DNA of 7,152 nt from a bacterium (GCA_027296025.1 JAPUJU010000207.1:1-7152), one strand, 5' to 3'. Positions 1 to 5,694 are shown, counted from the stretch's first letter. Notes: generated by a model not told the origin, from the letters alone. Translations and numbers: made by a program.

Positions 1-215
1 CCGGCAAACGTTGCCAAAACGAACATCAGTACGGCCATCACTCCCAAACTCAGCTGAGACTGACGAATAGCGGTGATCGTCGTACGAGACAGCGGGGGAT
101 TCGGCGACATACGCGCAAGAAGAAACTCGTTGTAAGCAATCAGGAGTCCGATACAAATAAGTGCAGCAACTACAAAAAAAGCCCTGATAACCCGTGGATA
201 TTGCGGCGAAAACAT
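1..215 (-). CDS. Partial membrane protein, N-terminal 71 residues, function unknown
   Basis: Reading the minus strand from ATG at 215-213 gives an open frame to the window edge, so the 3' part is missing. The product starts MFSPQYPRVIRAFF. It has a strongly hydrophobic stretch at about residues 12-28 (AFFVVAALICIGLLIAY), a polar loop of about 28 residues with a SPNPPLS segment, and a second hydrophobic stretch beginning near residue 57 (LGVMAVLMFVLATFA) that runs to the edge. This is the pattern of an inner-membrane protein with at least two helices, with Arg8 and Arg11 before the first helix. No strong Shine-Dalgarno is visible before the ATG, so the start is less certain than the frame. I do not recognise the family. 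It is divergent from the hexapeptide gene across a 313 bp gap. Confidence 0.6.
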   Translation of the reverse strand, partial: MFSPQYPRVIRAFFVVAALICIGLLIAYNEFLLARMSPNPPLSRTTITAIRQSQLSLGVMAVLMFVLATFA

Positions 216-459
216 TTCAGTCCGTGGAGTACAGTGCAGCACACAGGATCATGGTGGTGAGGTCACCGACATGGCAGCCGGATTCCTGAAAACCTGGACC
301 CACAGGTTAGTCGATTGTTTCTCAATTCGCAACCCATTTGTTCGTTTGAGCTTGGTCGGGCGTTGGTGGGTTGGCTCACCGCTCGATGATCCTTTCCGAC
401 TTCCCCCATCCCCATAATGACGTGTCCGTTTTCAGCTAGGCGACGGCAGCGGCGGCGTG

Positions 460-465
460 TATAGT
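460..465 (+). promoter_or_regulatory. Candidate -10 box upstream of the hexapeptide gene
   Basis: TATAGT matches TATAAT at five of six positions and lies 63 bp before the start codon at 529. No good -35 hexamer sits 16-18 bp upstream, so this rests on the -10 alone. The same hexamer occurs before the lipoprotein gene at 6354-6359. Confidence 0.3.
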
Positions 466-517
466 AAAAGCCTTCACCGTCCGTCTCAGAGAGTCGTAAC
501 CATATCCGCGACACTTC

Positions 518-522
518 GGAGG
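518..522 (+). promoter_or_regulatory. Shine-Dalgarno GGAGG fixing the start at 529
   Basis: GGAGG is followed by a 6-nt spacer (TCTATC) and ATG at 529. It decides for this ATG over an upstream in-frame GTG at 457, whose extra residues look like non-coding sequence. Confidence 0.75.
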
Positions 523-528
523 TCTATC

Positions 529-1155
529 ATGCTCATCGAGCATCAAGGCAAGCGTCCCCGCATACATCCCACCGCCTACGTTGCGCCGACGGCAACCCTC
601 TCGGGTGACGTCACGATCGGCCGCGATACCCGGATCCTGTTCGGAGCCGTTCTCACATCGGACGGAGGGCCGGTCGAAATCGGTGACGAGTGCATCGTTA
701 TGGAGACGGCCGTGCTACGGGGCACTGCACGCCATCCGCTCAAGATTGGAAACCAGGTGCTCATCGGTCCGAGGGCGTACCTGACGGGATGCACAGTCGA
801 AGACCAGGTATTCGTTGCGACGGGATCGACGATTTTTAACGGCGCACGTCTCAAGACGCGTTCAACCGTCCGCATACACGGTGTTGTTCATCTTAAAACA
901 GTCATTCCGGAAGACGGGACGGTCCCGATCGGCTGGGTTGCAGTCGGCGATCCGGCACTCATTCGGCCGCCGAAGGATCACGACCAGATCTGGGCGGTCC
1001 AGGAGAAACTGAATTTTCCGAAAGAAGTCTTTGGAGTAGATCGGCCGCCGAAGGGACAGAGTACATTGGAGACGGTTGCGCCTCGCTACACAAAGGCGCT
1101 TGGACGTCACCGTGATGATGTGATCGTGAGATTCGGCCCTGACGACCATTCATGA
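529..1155 (+). CDS. Gamma-carbonic-anhydrase-like hexapeptide-repeat protein lacking canonical zinc ligands
   Basis: The 208-residue product has the left-handed beta-helix pattern of the gamma-carbonic anhydrase/acyltransferase superfamily. Hexapeptide-type turns run from about residue 16 to 140, including SGDVTIG (25-31), VEIGDE (49-54), LKIGNQVLIG (71-80) and a final VPIGWVAVGDPA (132-143), with an alpha-helical tail after that. Family members usually carry zinc ligands in IGH-x-A-x-x-HGC. Here the segment reads IGPRAYLTGC (79-88), so both histidine positions are Pro81 and Thr86. The usual active-site Arg of the AVLRGD motif also appears replaced (AVLTSD, 40-45). I infer that the fold is kept but classical carbonic anhydrase activity is unlikely; it may be a structural or acyl-group-binding relative. 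The start follows a good GGAGG. It leads a plus-strand run, with 21 nt to the next gene. Confidence 0.85.
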   Translation: MLIEHQGKRPRIHPTAYVAPTATLSGDVTIGRDTRILFGAVLTSDGGPVEIGDECIVMETAVLRGTARHPLKIGNQVLIGPRAYLTGCTVEDQVFVATGSTIFNGARLKTRSTVRIHGVVHLKTVIPEDGTVPIGWVAVGDPALIRPPKDHDQIWAVQEKLNFPKEVFGVDRPPKGQSTLETVAPRYTKALGRHRDDVIVRFGPDDHS

Positions 1156-1176
1156 AGAGTCAGAAAGGATGAGCGG

Positions 1177-1521
1177 ATGAACTACTACGAGTCGTGGTTC
1201 GATCTAAAAAATACATCGAAGGATCTAGTGCTCTCACAGCGCGTTCACGAGTTTCTCGGACACATGAAGGAAAAGAAGCTGATCGAAGACTACGCGTTGA
1301 CGAGACGAAAGCTCGGATTCGGGCCCGGCGAGCTGGGTGAGTTTCACGTGCGGATCGCCGTCAAGGATCTCACGCAGCTGGAAAACGCGTTTCAGCTCGC
1401 GGCCACTCGAGGGCCCGATATCGAACCGCTGCATGCGGGTCTCTATTCGATGGTCCAGAATGTGAAGTTCGCGCTGTACCGGGATTTTCCGGATCCGGTG
1501 CGGCACGATCTGAAAGAATAA
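1177..1521 (+). CDS. Small conserved protein, DUF6614-like
   Basis: This is a 114-residue soluble protein with no signal peptide or membrane helix. Recognisable segments are the N-terminal MNYYESWFDLK, RRKLGFGPGELGEFHVRI in the middle (about 43-60), and a C-terminal ALYRDFPDPVR (about 99-109). From memory these resemble the uncharacterised family DUF6614, whose members have about this length; that assignment was not checked. The alternation of beta-like strands and amphipathic helices (for example LTQLENAFQLAATR) would fit a small ferredoxin-like alpha/beta fold, which is inference. An AAAGGA-type ribosome site lies 7 nt before the ATG. The gene sits 21 nt after the hexapeptide gene and 15 nt before the GNAT gene, so the three are probably co-transcribed. 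No function is known to me. Confidence 0.8.
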   Translation: MNYYESWFDLKNTSKDLVLSQRVHEFLGHMKEKKLIEDYALTRRKLGFGPGELGEFHVRIAVKDLTQLENAFQLAATRGPDIEPLHAGLYSMVQNVKFALYRDFPDPVRHDLKE

Positions 1522-1536
1522 ACGAAGGGAGACGCG

Positions 1537-2007
1537 ATGCCTGACTTTGACCGCCTGGAGGTCGTCGAAGCCGGTCCGGCCCACCTCGAGGATCTGACAA
1601 CCCTGTTCGACGGCTACCGGGTTTTTTACAAGCAGCCGACCGATGTGGCGCGAGCCCGCGGCTTCATTTCCGAGCGAATCGCCAGAGGGGAATCCGTTAT
1701 CTTTCTCGCGATCGGCGAGCGTGGTGGCGAACGACACGCACTGGGCTTCGTCCAGCTCTTTCCGTCGTTCTCATCGGTGTCGACGAAGCGCCTGTGGATC
1801 TTGAATGACCTGTTTGTTGCTCCCGAAGGGCGCCGGCACGGTGTGGGGAGAATGCTGATGGAGCGCTCACGCGAGTACGCCGAGTCGACCGGGGCGAGGG
1901 GACTCACGCTGGAGACTGCCGTCGACAACCTGCCGGCACAGGCGTTGTACGAGTCACTCGGCTGGAAGCGTGATACGGAATTCTATCGCTACGAGTTGTA
2001 TCTGTAG
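1537..2007 (+). CDS. GNAT-family N-acetyltransferase
   Basis: The 156-residue product is a single GNAT domain that transfers an acetyl group from acetyl-CoA to an amine. Motif A is clear at about 88-110: strand ILNDLFVAPEGR followed by the pyrophosphate-binding loop RRHGVG (99-104) and helix RMLMERSREYAE. Motif B follows as GLTLETAVDNLPAQALYESLGW (122-143), with the AxxLYxxLGW ending typical of the family. The length is normal for a stand-alone GNAT enzyme. The substrate cannot be told from sequence; both small molecules and protein N-termini are possible. GAAGGGA (1524-1530) lies 6 nt before the ATG. It is 15 nt after the DUF6614-like gene and 60 nt before the LapA-like gene. Confidence 0.9.
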   Translation: MPDFDRLEVVEAGPAHLEDLTTLFDGYRVFYKQPTDVARARGFISERIARGESVIFLAIGERGGERHALGFVQLFPSFSSVSTKRLWILNDLFVAPEGRRHGVGRMLMERSREYAESTGARGLTLETAVDNLPAQALYESLGWKRDTEFYRYELYL

Positions 2008-2055
2008 TATGGTCGACAACGCTCGGATTACGGGCGACCAGACTTTCTCAGTCCC

Positions 2056-2062
2056 AGAGGAG
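2056..2062 (+). promoter_or_regulatory. Shine-Dalgarno AGAGGAG supporting a TTG start
   Basis: The purine-rich AGAGGAG lies just upstream of TTG at 2068-2070. No in-frame ATG lies near the start of the hydrophobic segment, so this site is the main support for a TTG initiation codon. Confidence 0.65.
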
Positions 2063-2067
2063 AGCCA

Positions 2068-2274
2068 TTGAAAGCGAAGTATATTACCCTGATTGTCCTC
2101 GCCGTCCTGGCAGTGATCCTCGTGCTCCAGAACTGGTATGACGTGCTCATCCAGTTGTTTTTCTGGAACCAGGAGATGCCGCTCGCCGTGTTCGCGATTT
2201 TGATGATGGCGATCGGATTCCTGCTCGGATTGGTTACCGCGCGAGTCACTCGCGGGGAGCCCCAGAAGGACTAG
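2068..2274 (+). CDS. LapA-domain (DUF1049) small inner-membrane protein
   Basis: This 68-residue protein has two hydrophobic helices, at about 5-20 (YITLIVLAVLAVILVL) and 38-60 (PLAVFAILMMAIGFLLGLV...). They are joined by QNWYDVLIQLFFWNQEM, and a short basic tail (TARVTRGEPQKD) follows. The QN after helix 1, the FFW before the second helix and the GFLLG motif inside it fit the LapA/DUF1049 family. In E. coli LapA is linked to control of lipopolysaccharide synthesis through its partner LapB. This copy lacks the longer cytoplasmic coiled-coil tail of the roughly 100-residue E. coli protein, and no LapB-like gene is in the window. Initiation is at TTG, supported by AGAGGAG. The TAG stop overlaps the stop of the convergent amidohydrolase gene. 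Confidence 0.8.
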   Translation: MKAKYITLIVLAVLAVILVLQNWYDVLIQLFFWNQEMPLAVFAILMMAIGFLLGLVTARVTRGEPQKD

Positions 2275-3185
2275 ACTTCGAGCAGTCTGGAAAGGTTGCC
2301 GCCAAGGATCAACGACTGGTTGTCGGTCGCGATCCTCGCGTCATGCATCGCGCGAACCTGGGCCTTCAGAACGTCTTTGCGATACCCCCTGGGAAAGCCC
2401 GCCGTATCGGAGCCGAAGAGGATCCGCTCGATGCCGAAAATTCGCACGGTGTCCAAATAAAAGTCATCGAGGTGAAGCTCGGGAAACTGGAACATGCCCC
2501 ACATGTTGGATCCGGCAGTATCCGCGTACACGTTCGGACACTCCTTCCCGACCAGCAGGAACTCTTCAAAGAATCCCCCTCCGAAATGCGGAATAATGAA
2601 CGACAGGTTCGGCCGGCTCTTCGCCACCGGAATCAGATCCTTCGGGTGACTGTACTCGAGGGGGAAGTCCGGGCTCAGCCCGAGCACCGCTCGAATCGTC
2701 ACGCGCAGCAGTCCGCAGTGAACGAACACGACGAGCTCCAAGTCTGAGGCGAGATCGAGGGCAAAGTTCACAGCCGGGTCACCGATCGGGTATCCGTGCA
2801 TGGCCGGAAAGAGAAGCATCCCTCTGAACCGGTACGTATCCTGTAGCGACGCAAGCTTTTCGATTGTTTCGGGCACCCTTGGATTCACAGCCGCGTAGGG
2901 AAAGAGGCGTCCCTCTGACGTGCGCGCCGCTTCGCCGACCGCTTCCATCTCGTCGGGGACTGACGCAAAAACCACTGCACGCGTCACGCCGTTTGCATCG
3001 AGTTCAGCAATGAAACGGTCCCTGTGCTTGAGCGGATCCCCGTCCGGAATCTCGATACCATGGCGTGCCATCTTTTCCATTAGTTCGTAAACATTTCCGC
3101 CCGGCACCTGCTCGGCCTGGTACTCGTAGAATGCCCGGCTGAAAAAATGAGTGTGTGTATCGAATATGTGGGGCATGTGTGACAT
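2271..3185 (-). CDS. Amidohydrolase-family (PF04909-type) metal-dependent hydrolase or decarboxylase
   Basis: The 304-residue product looks like a complete amidohydrolase TIM barrel. The metal-binding HxH is near the N-terminus (FDTHTHFF, His11 and His13). The later conserved positions are His156 (VFVHCG), His200 (IIPHFGGG) and Asp260 (ILFGSD), and the C-terminus has the usual GGNLSRLL. This order matches the amidohydrolase-2 group, which includes ACMSD-type decarboxylases of aromatic or unsaturated acids as well as hydrolases; the substrate is not predictable. I chose ATG at 3185 because AGGTAGGA (3199-3192) lies 6 nt before it. The frame is open upstream to a TTG at 3236, but that would run through the likely promoter. 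A second ATG lies three codons in. It is divergent from the radical SAM gene and convergent with the LapA-like gene. Confidence 0.88.
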   Translation of the reverse strand: MSHMPHIFDTHTHFFSRAFYEYQAEQVPGGNVYELMEKMARHGIEIPDGDPLKHRDRFIAELDANGVTRAVVFASVPDEMEAVGEAARTSEGRLFPYAAVNPRVPETIEKLASLQDTYRFRGMLLFPAMHGYPIGDPAVNFALDLASDLELVVFVHCGLLRVTIRAVLGLSPDFPLEYSHPKDLIPVAKSRPNLSFIIPHFGGGFFEEFLLVGKECPNVYADTAGSNMWGMFQFPELHLDDFYLDTVRIFGIERILFGSDTAGFPRGYRKDVLKAQVRAMHDARIATDNQSLILGGNLSRLLEV

Positions 3186-3207
3186 TGCGGATCCTACCTT
3201 CAACCTG

Positions 3208-3236
3208 AGAATAGACCCTTCGCCGATTGAAATCAA
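3208..3236 (-). promoter_or_regulatory. Candidate sigma-70 promoter for the amidohydrolase gene
   Basis: On the minus strand TTGATT (3236-3231) and TATTCT (3213-3208) are separated by exactly 17 bp. Each matches its consensus at four of six positions. Transcription would begin near 3201, leaving a leader of about 16 nt that just contains the ribosome site at 3199-3192. Confidence 0.45.
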
Positions 3237-3255
3237 CGTTCACGAGACGTATACT
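3227..3255 (+). promoter_or_regulatory. Sigma-70 promoter for the radical SAM gene
   Basis: TTGAAA (3227-3232) and TATACT (3250-3255) are separated by exactly 17 bp, and each matches its consensus at five of six positions. Transcription would begin near 3262, about 21 nt before the ATG and upstream of GAAGGA at 3271-3276. Its -35 box overlaps the minus-strand -35 box by 2 bp within TTGA-AA-TCAA (3227-3236). Confidence 0.65.
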
Positions 3256-3282
3256 TGTAATGGGCCTGCAGAAGGATGTCTT

Positions 3283-4362
3283 ATGACGAAAATATCGCAG
3301 AACGTCGTGGCCGGACGCTATTTCCACACGCTCTCAGACGGGCGCATACAATGTGACGTCTGCCCGAGATACTGCAAACTGAGGGATGGTCAGCGCGGTA
3401 TGTGTTTTGTTCGCGCGCGTGAGAAGGACCAGATCGTCCTGACCACATATGGGCGCTCCAGCGGTTTTTGTATCGACCCCATAGAGAAAAAGCCCCTGAA
3501 TCATTTTTATCCGGGAACGCCGGTGTTGTCGTTCGGTACGGCCGGGTGCAACCTCGGGTGTAAGTTCTGCCAGAACTGGGACATCAGCAAGTCCAGAGAG
3601 ATCGACACACTGGCCGACGAGGCGTCGCCAGAAAAGATCGCGTGCGCGGCGGAGGAACTTGGTTGCCGCAGTGTAGCCTTCACCTACAACGACCCGGTTA
3701 TTTTCCTGGAATACGCGGTGGATGTTGCCCAGGCGTGCCGTGAACGGGGTATCAACACCGTCGCCGTCACGGCTGGATACATCTGCGAAGAGCCGCGCGT
3801 CGAATTTTTTCAGCATATGGACGCGACAAACGTCGACCTGAAAGGGTTCACGGACGATTTTTACAAGAAGATATGCGCGGCGGAACTCGGCAACGTGCTT
3901 GACACACTTCAGTACCTCAAGCACGAAACGGACGTGTGGTTCGAGATCACGACCCTTCTGATTCCCGGGCTCAATGACGGTGACGGGGAACTCGAAGCGC
4001 TGACCGAATGGGTCGTTGAGAAGCTGGGTCCCGATGTCCCGGTTCATTTTACCGCGTTTCATCCGGACTGGAAAATGATGGACGTCCCGCCGACGCCACC
4101 CGCAACGTTGACGAGGGCGCGTGACATCGCGATCAAGAACGGTATTCGATACGCGTACACGGGTAACGTACATGATGAACGCGGTGGGACGACGCTCTGT
4201 CACGCGTGTGGCGAACCGCTCATCGGGCGGGACTGGTACACGCTGACGCGGTGGGAGCTCTCCAGAGATGGCCGGTGCTCGAAGTGTGGCGAGCGCTGTG
4301 CCGGATGGTTCGACGAAGCGCCGGGGACGTGGGGTGCCCGCCGCGAAGCGGTGAGCATGTGA
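3283..4362 (+). CDS. AmmeMemoRadiSam-system radical SAM enzyme
   Basis: The 359-residue product has three cysteine regions in the order expected for this family. First is an N-terminal cluster, CDVCPRYCKLRDGQRGMC (Cys24, 27, 31, 41). Next is the radical SAM motif CNLGCKFC (Cys89, 93, 96), preceded by SFGTAG and followed by QNWDISKSRE, which binds a 4Fe-4S cluster that cleaves S-adenosylmethionine. Last is a C-terminal metal-site-like region with CHAC (306-309), CSKC (332-335) and Cys339, ending in PGTWGARR. VDLKGF (184-189) is typical of the PflA-like group. The name comes from co-occurrence with AMMECR1-domain and Memo proteins; the reaction is not established to my knowledge. Neither partner is in this window. 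The frame is open upstream to 3151, but the promoter and GAAGGA point to ATG 3283. Confidence 0.9.
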   Translation: MTKISQNVVAGRYFHTLSDGRIQCDVCPRYCKLRDGQRGMCFVRAREKDQIVLTTYGRSSGFCIDPIEKKPLNHFYPGTPVLSFGTAGCNLGCKFCQNWDISKSREIDTLADEASPEKIACAAEELGCRSVAFTYNDPVIFLEYAVDVAQACRERGINTVAVTAGYICEEPRVEFFQHMDATNVDLKGFTDDFYKKICAAELGNVLDTLQYLKHETDVWFEITTLLIPGLNDGDGELEALTEWVVEKLGPDVPVHFTAFHPDWKMMDVPPTPPATLTRARDIAIKNGIRYAYTGNVHDERGGTTLCHACGEPLIGRDWYTLTRWELSRDGRCSKCGERCAGWFDEAPGTWGARREAVSM

Positions 4363-4385
4363 CGGACTCGACGATAGGGCTGCGG

Positions 4386-4415
4386 TTGATTTTCGACCCC
4401 TTCTTGCGCTACTAT
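4386..4415 (+). promoter_or_regulatory. Candidate promoter for the dioxygenase/flavin reductase pair
   Basis: TTGATT (4386-4391) and TACTAT (4410-4415) are separated by 18 bp, and each matches its sigma-70 box at four of six positions. Transcription would start near 4422, giving a leader of about 107 nt before the dioxygenase ATG, with the hairpin at 4431-4448 close to its 5' end. Confidence 0.4.
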
Positions 4416-4430
4416 GGAAGGAACGCGAGG

Positions 4431-4448
4431 GGTGGCCGAGTGGCCACC
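4431..4448 (+). promoter_or_regulatory. Perfect 7 bp hairpin in the dioxygenase leader
   Basis: GGTGGCC (4431-4437) and GGCCACC (4442-4448) are exact reverse complements around the loop GAGT, giving a GC-rich stem. The sequence after it (GAGTTCGATTTAAC) is not a T-run, so a simple intrinsic terminator is unlikely. It sits about 10 nt after the inferred transcription start. It could stabilise or regulate the leader RNA, or be a DNA operator; the role is unknown. Confidence 0.5.
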
Positions 4449-4516
4449 GAGTTCGATTTAACTGCTTACATTTCAAATAGTTAGGCTGTGGCTTCTTGTC
4501 CGGCCCGGCCTCGGTT

Positions 4517-4522
4517 GAGGAG
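4517..4522 (+). promoter_or_regulatory. Shine-Dalgarno GAGGAG fixing the start at 4529
   Basis: GAGGAG is followed by a 6-nt spacer (TTTTTC) and ATG at 4529. It decides for this codon over the in-frame TTG at 4496. Confidence 0.75.
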
Positions 4523-4528
4523 TTTTTC

Positions 4529-5692
4529 ATGGCATACTACCTATCGCGCGGGACGCTTCCAAAAGCGCAGCACACTCAGCTCTGGAGCGTCGACAAGAAG
4601 CTGCGTTACGAACAGCACTGGAGCCGGGAGGGCTTCTCGGACATCCACTCCAGCATGTATCATATCTATCCGCCGACTGAAGTGAAAACAGTCGGCGAAT
4701 TCGTCAAGGCACCCCTCAAAGCCACTGAAGAAAAACCACATCGCCATCATCACTTCACGACATTCAAGTTTCCGCCGAAAGGGAACTGGATCTCGGGGCG
4801 GCAACCGAACTCGTTCAACAACGACGTGGCCATGTACACGGTGTGCCCCAAAGAGAATGCGGACTTTTTCTACCGCAACGGGCAGGCCGACGAAGTGATG
4901 TTCGTCCACCGGGGGTCGGGTGTGGTCGAGACCATGTTCGGCCGTCTCGAATTTCACGAGGGAGACTACGTCACCATCCCGCGCGGTGTGATGTACCAGG
5001 CAACGTTCGATCTCAGCGAGGAAGTCCGGCTCTTCGTCGTCGAATCGAGCGGCCCGGTGGTTGTCCCGACACGTTATCGTAACAACCACGGCCAGATCGA
5101 AGACTGGGCGCCGTACAGCGAGCGCGATTTTCGTGTGCCGGAATGGGTCGAGCCGAAGGACGAACGGGGAGAGTTTCCCGTGCTGCTGAAACTCCAGGCG
5201 GGATTCCAGCACTTCGCGCTGGCACATCACCCCTTCGACGTTGTCGGTTGGGACGGTTATTTCTATCCGTGGATTTTCAACATTCACGACTACATGCCGA
5301 AGGTCGGAAAGATTCACCTGCCGCCGCCGACGCACCTGACGTTTACCGGTCCGGGGTTTGTGCTCTGTTCGTTCTGCCCGCGGCTGTTCGACTGGCATGA
5401 AGGCGCCGTACCGATTCCGTACGCGCACAGCAACGTTGACAGTGACGAAGTGCTTTATTATGTCGACGGTGACTTTATGAGCCGGCGGGGTATCGAGATC
5501 GGGTCGATCACGCTGCATCCGCAGGGGATTCCGCACGGACCGCAGCCGGGCCTGACCGAAAAGGCACTCGGCGCGAAAGAGACGAACGAGCTCGCCGTGA
5601 TGGTCGACACGTTCAAGCCGCTCAACGTTGCGCAGGCAGCGATGGAGACGGACGATCCGAAGTACCCCTACAGTTGGCTGGAAGACGCGTAG
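4529..5692 (+). CDS. hmgA: Homogentisate 1,2-dioxygenase (short prokaryotic form)
   Basis: The 387-residue product is a two-cupin protein of the homogentisate dioxygenase family. These iron enzymes open the ring of homogentisate to maleylacetoacetate in tyrosine and phenylalanine catabolism. Family-like segments are the N-terminal cupin (DEVMFVHRGSGVVET, 121-135), PFDVVGWDGYFYPW (235-248) and the C-terminal iron-site region. I assign the likely iron ligands as His300 and Glu307 (HSNVDSDE) and His336 (IPHGPQPG). In the human enzyme the first two ligands are six residues apart (HRNCMSE); here they are seven apart. The protein is also shorter than the roughly 430-445 residues of the classical enzymes, so a related substrate is possible. 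The flavin reductase gene starts 2 nt after its stop. No maleylacetoacetate isomerase or fumarylacetoacetase gene is visible. Confidence 0.85.
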   Translation: MAYYLSRGTLPKAQHTQLWSVDKKLRYEQHWSREGFSDIHSSMYHIYPPTEVKTVGEFVKAPLKATEEKPHRHHHFTTFKFPPKGNWISGRQPNSFNNDVAMYTVCPKENADFFYRNGQADEVMFVHRGSGVVETMFGRLEFHEGDYVTIPRGVMYQATFDLSEEVRLFVVESSGPVVVPTRYRNNHGQIEDWAPYSERDFRVPEWVEPKDERGEFPVLLKLQAGFQHFALAHHPFDVVGWDGYFYPWIFNIHDYMPKVGKIHLPPPTHLTFTGPGFVLCSFCPRLFDWHEGAVPIPYAHSNVDSDEVLYYVDGDFMSRRGIEIGSITLHPQGIPHGPQPGLTEKALGAKETNELAVMVDTFKPLNVAQAAMETDDPKYPYSWLEDA

Positions 5693-5694
5693 GG

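Larger units (their letters stand above)
216..528. other. Gene-free divergent intergenic region with small palindromes
   Basis: I see no convincing gene in these 313 bases between two divergent genes. Three small inverted repeats stand out: GGTGA-GG-TCACC at 256-267, AACCTG-GACCCA-CAGGTT at 291-308, and GGTGGG-TTGG-CTCACC at 365-380 (one G-T pair). The first and third share the arms GGTG...TCACC followed by G, so they could be two copies of one operator, although arms this short can arise by chance. A TATAGT hexamer lies at 460-465. An 83-codon minus-strand open frame (263-514) exists here but looks like chance. Confidence 0.5.

Noticed and set aside
263..514. 83-codon minus-strand frame in the first intergenic region
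   Set aside because: It is Arg-rich with no hydrophobic core pattern or known motif, and it covers the region expected to hold promoters for the divergent genes.
1987..2010. Separate promoter for the LapA-like gene using TAGTAT at 2005-2010
   Set aside because: The possible -35 (TTCTAT or TTGTAT) fits poorly in sequence or spacing, and the box overlaps the GNAT stop codon. Read-through from the upstream genes is at least as likely.
3151..3282. Upstream extension of the radical SAM protein by 44 residues
   Set aside because: The extension would overlap the amidohydrolase coding region and the promoter, and it resembles no part of the family. The ATG at 3283 has a proper ribosome site.
4431..4460. 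Intrinsic terminator for the radical SAM gene
   Set aside because: The stem is good, but it is followed by GAGTTCGATTTAAC rather than a run of T, so termination is not supported.
4428..4510. Possible tRNA, because GGTGGCCGAGTGG resembles the start of a serine or leucine tRNA and GAGTTCGATT resembles a T-loop
   Set aside because: The matching halves do not form an acceptor stem, no anticodon arm fits between them, and the T-loop-like part comes far too soon. The sequence folds better as a simple hairpin.
3334..4530. 398-codon open frame on the minus strand opposite the radical SAM gene
   Set aside because: It is antisense to a gene with clear family motifs, has no recognisable domain, and its composition (many Arg, Pro, Thr) is that of a shadow frame in GC-rich DNA.
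4541..5536. 331-codon open frame on the minus strand opposite the dioxygenase gene
   Set aside because: It lies inside the well-supported dioxygenase gene and is rich in Arg, Val and His with no family motif, as expected of a shadow frame.
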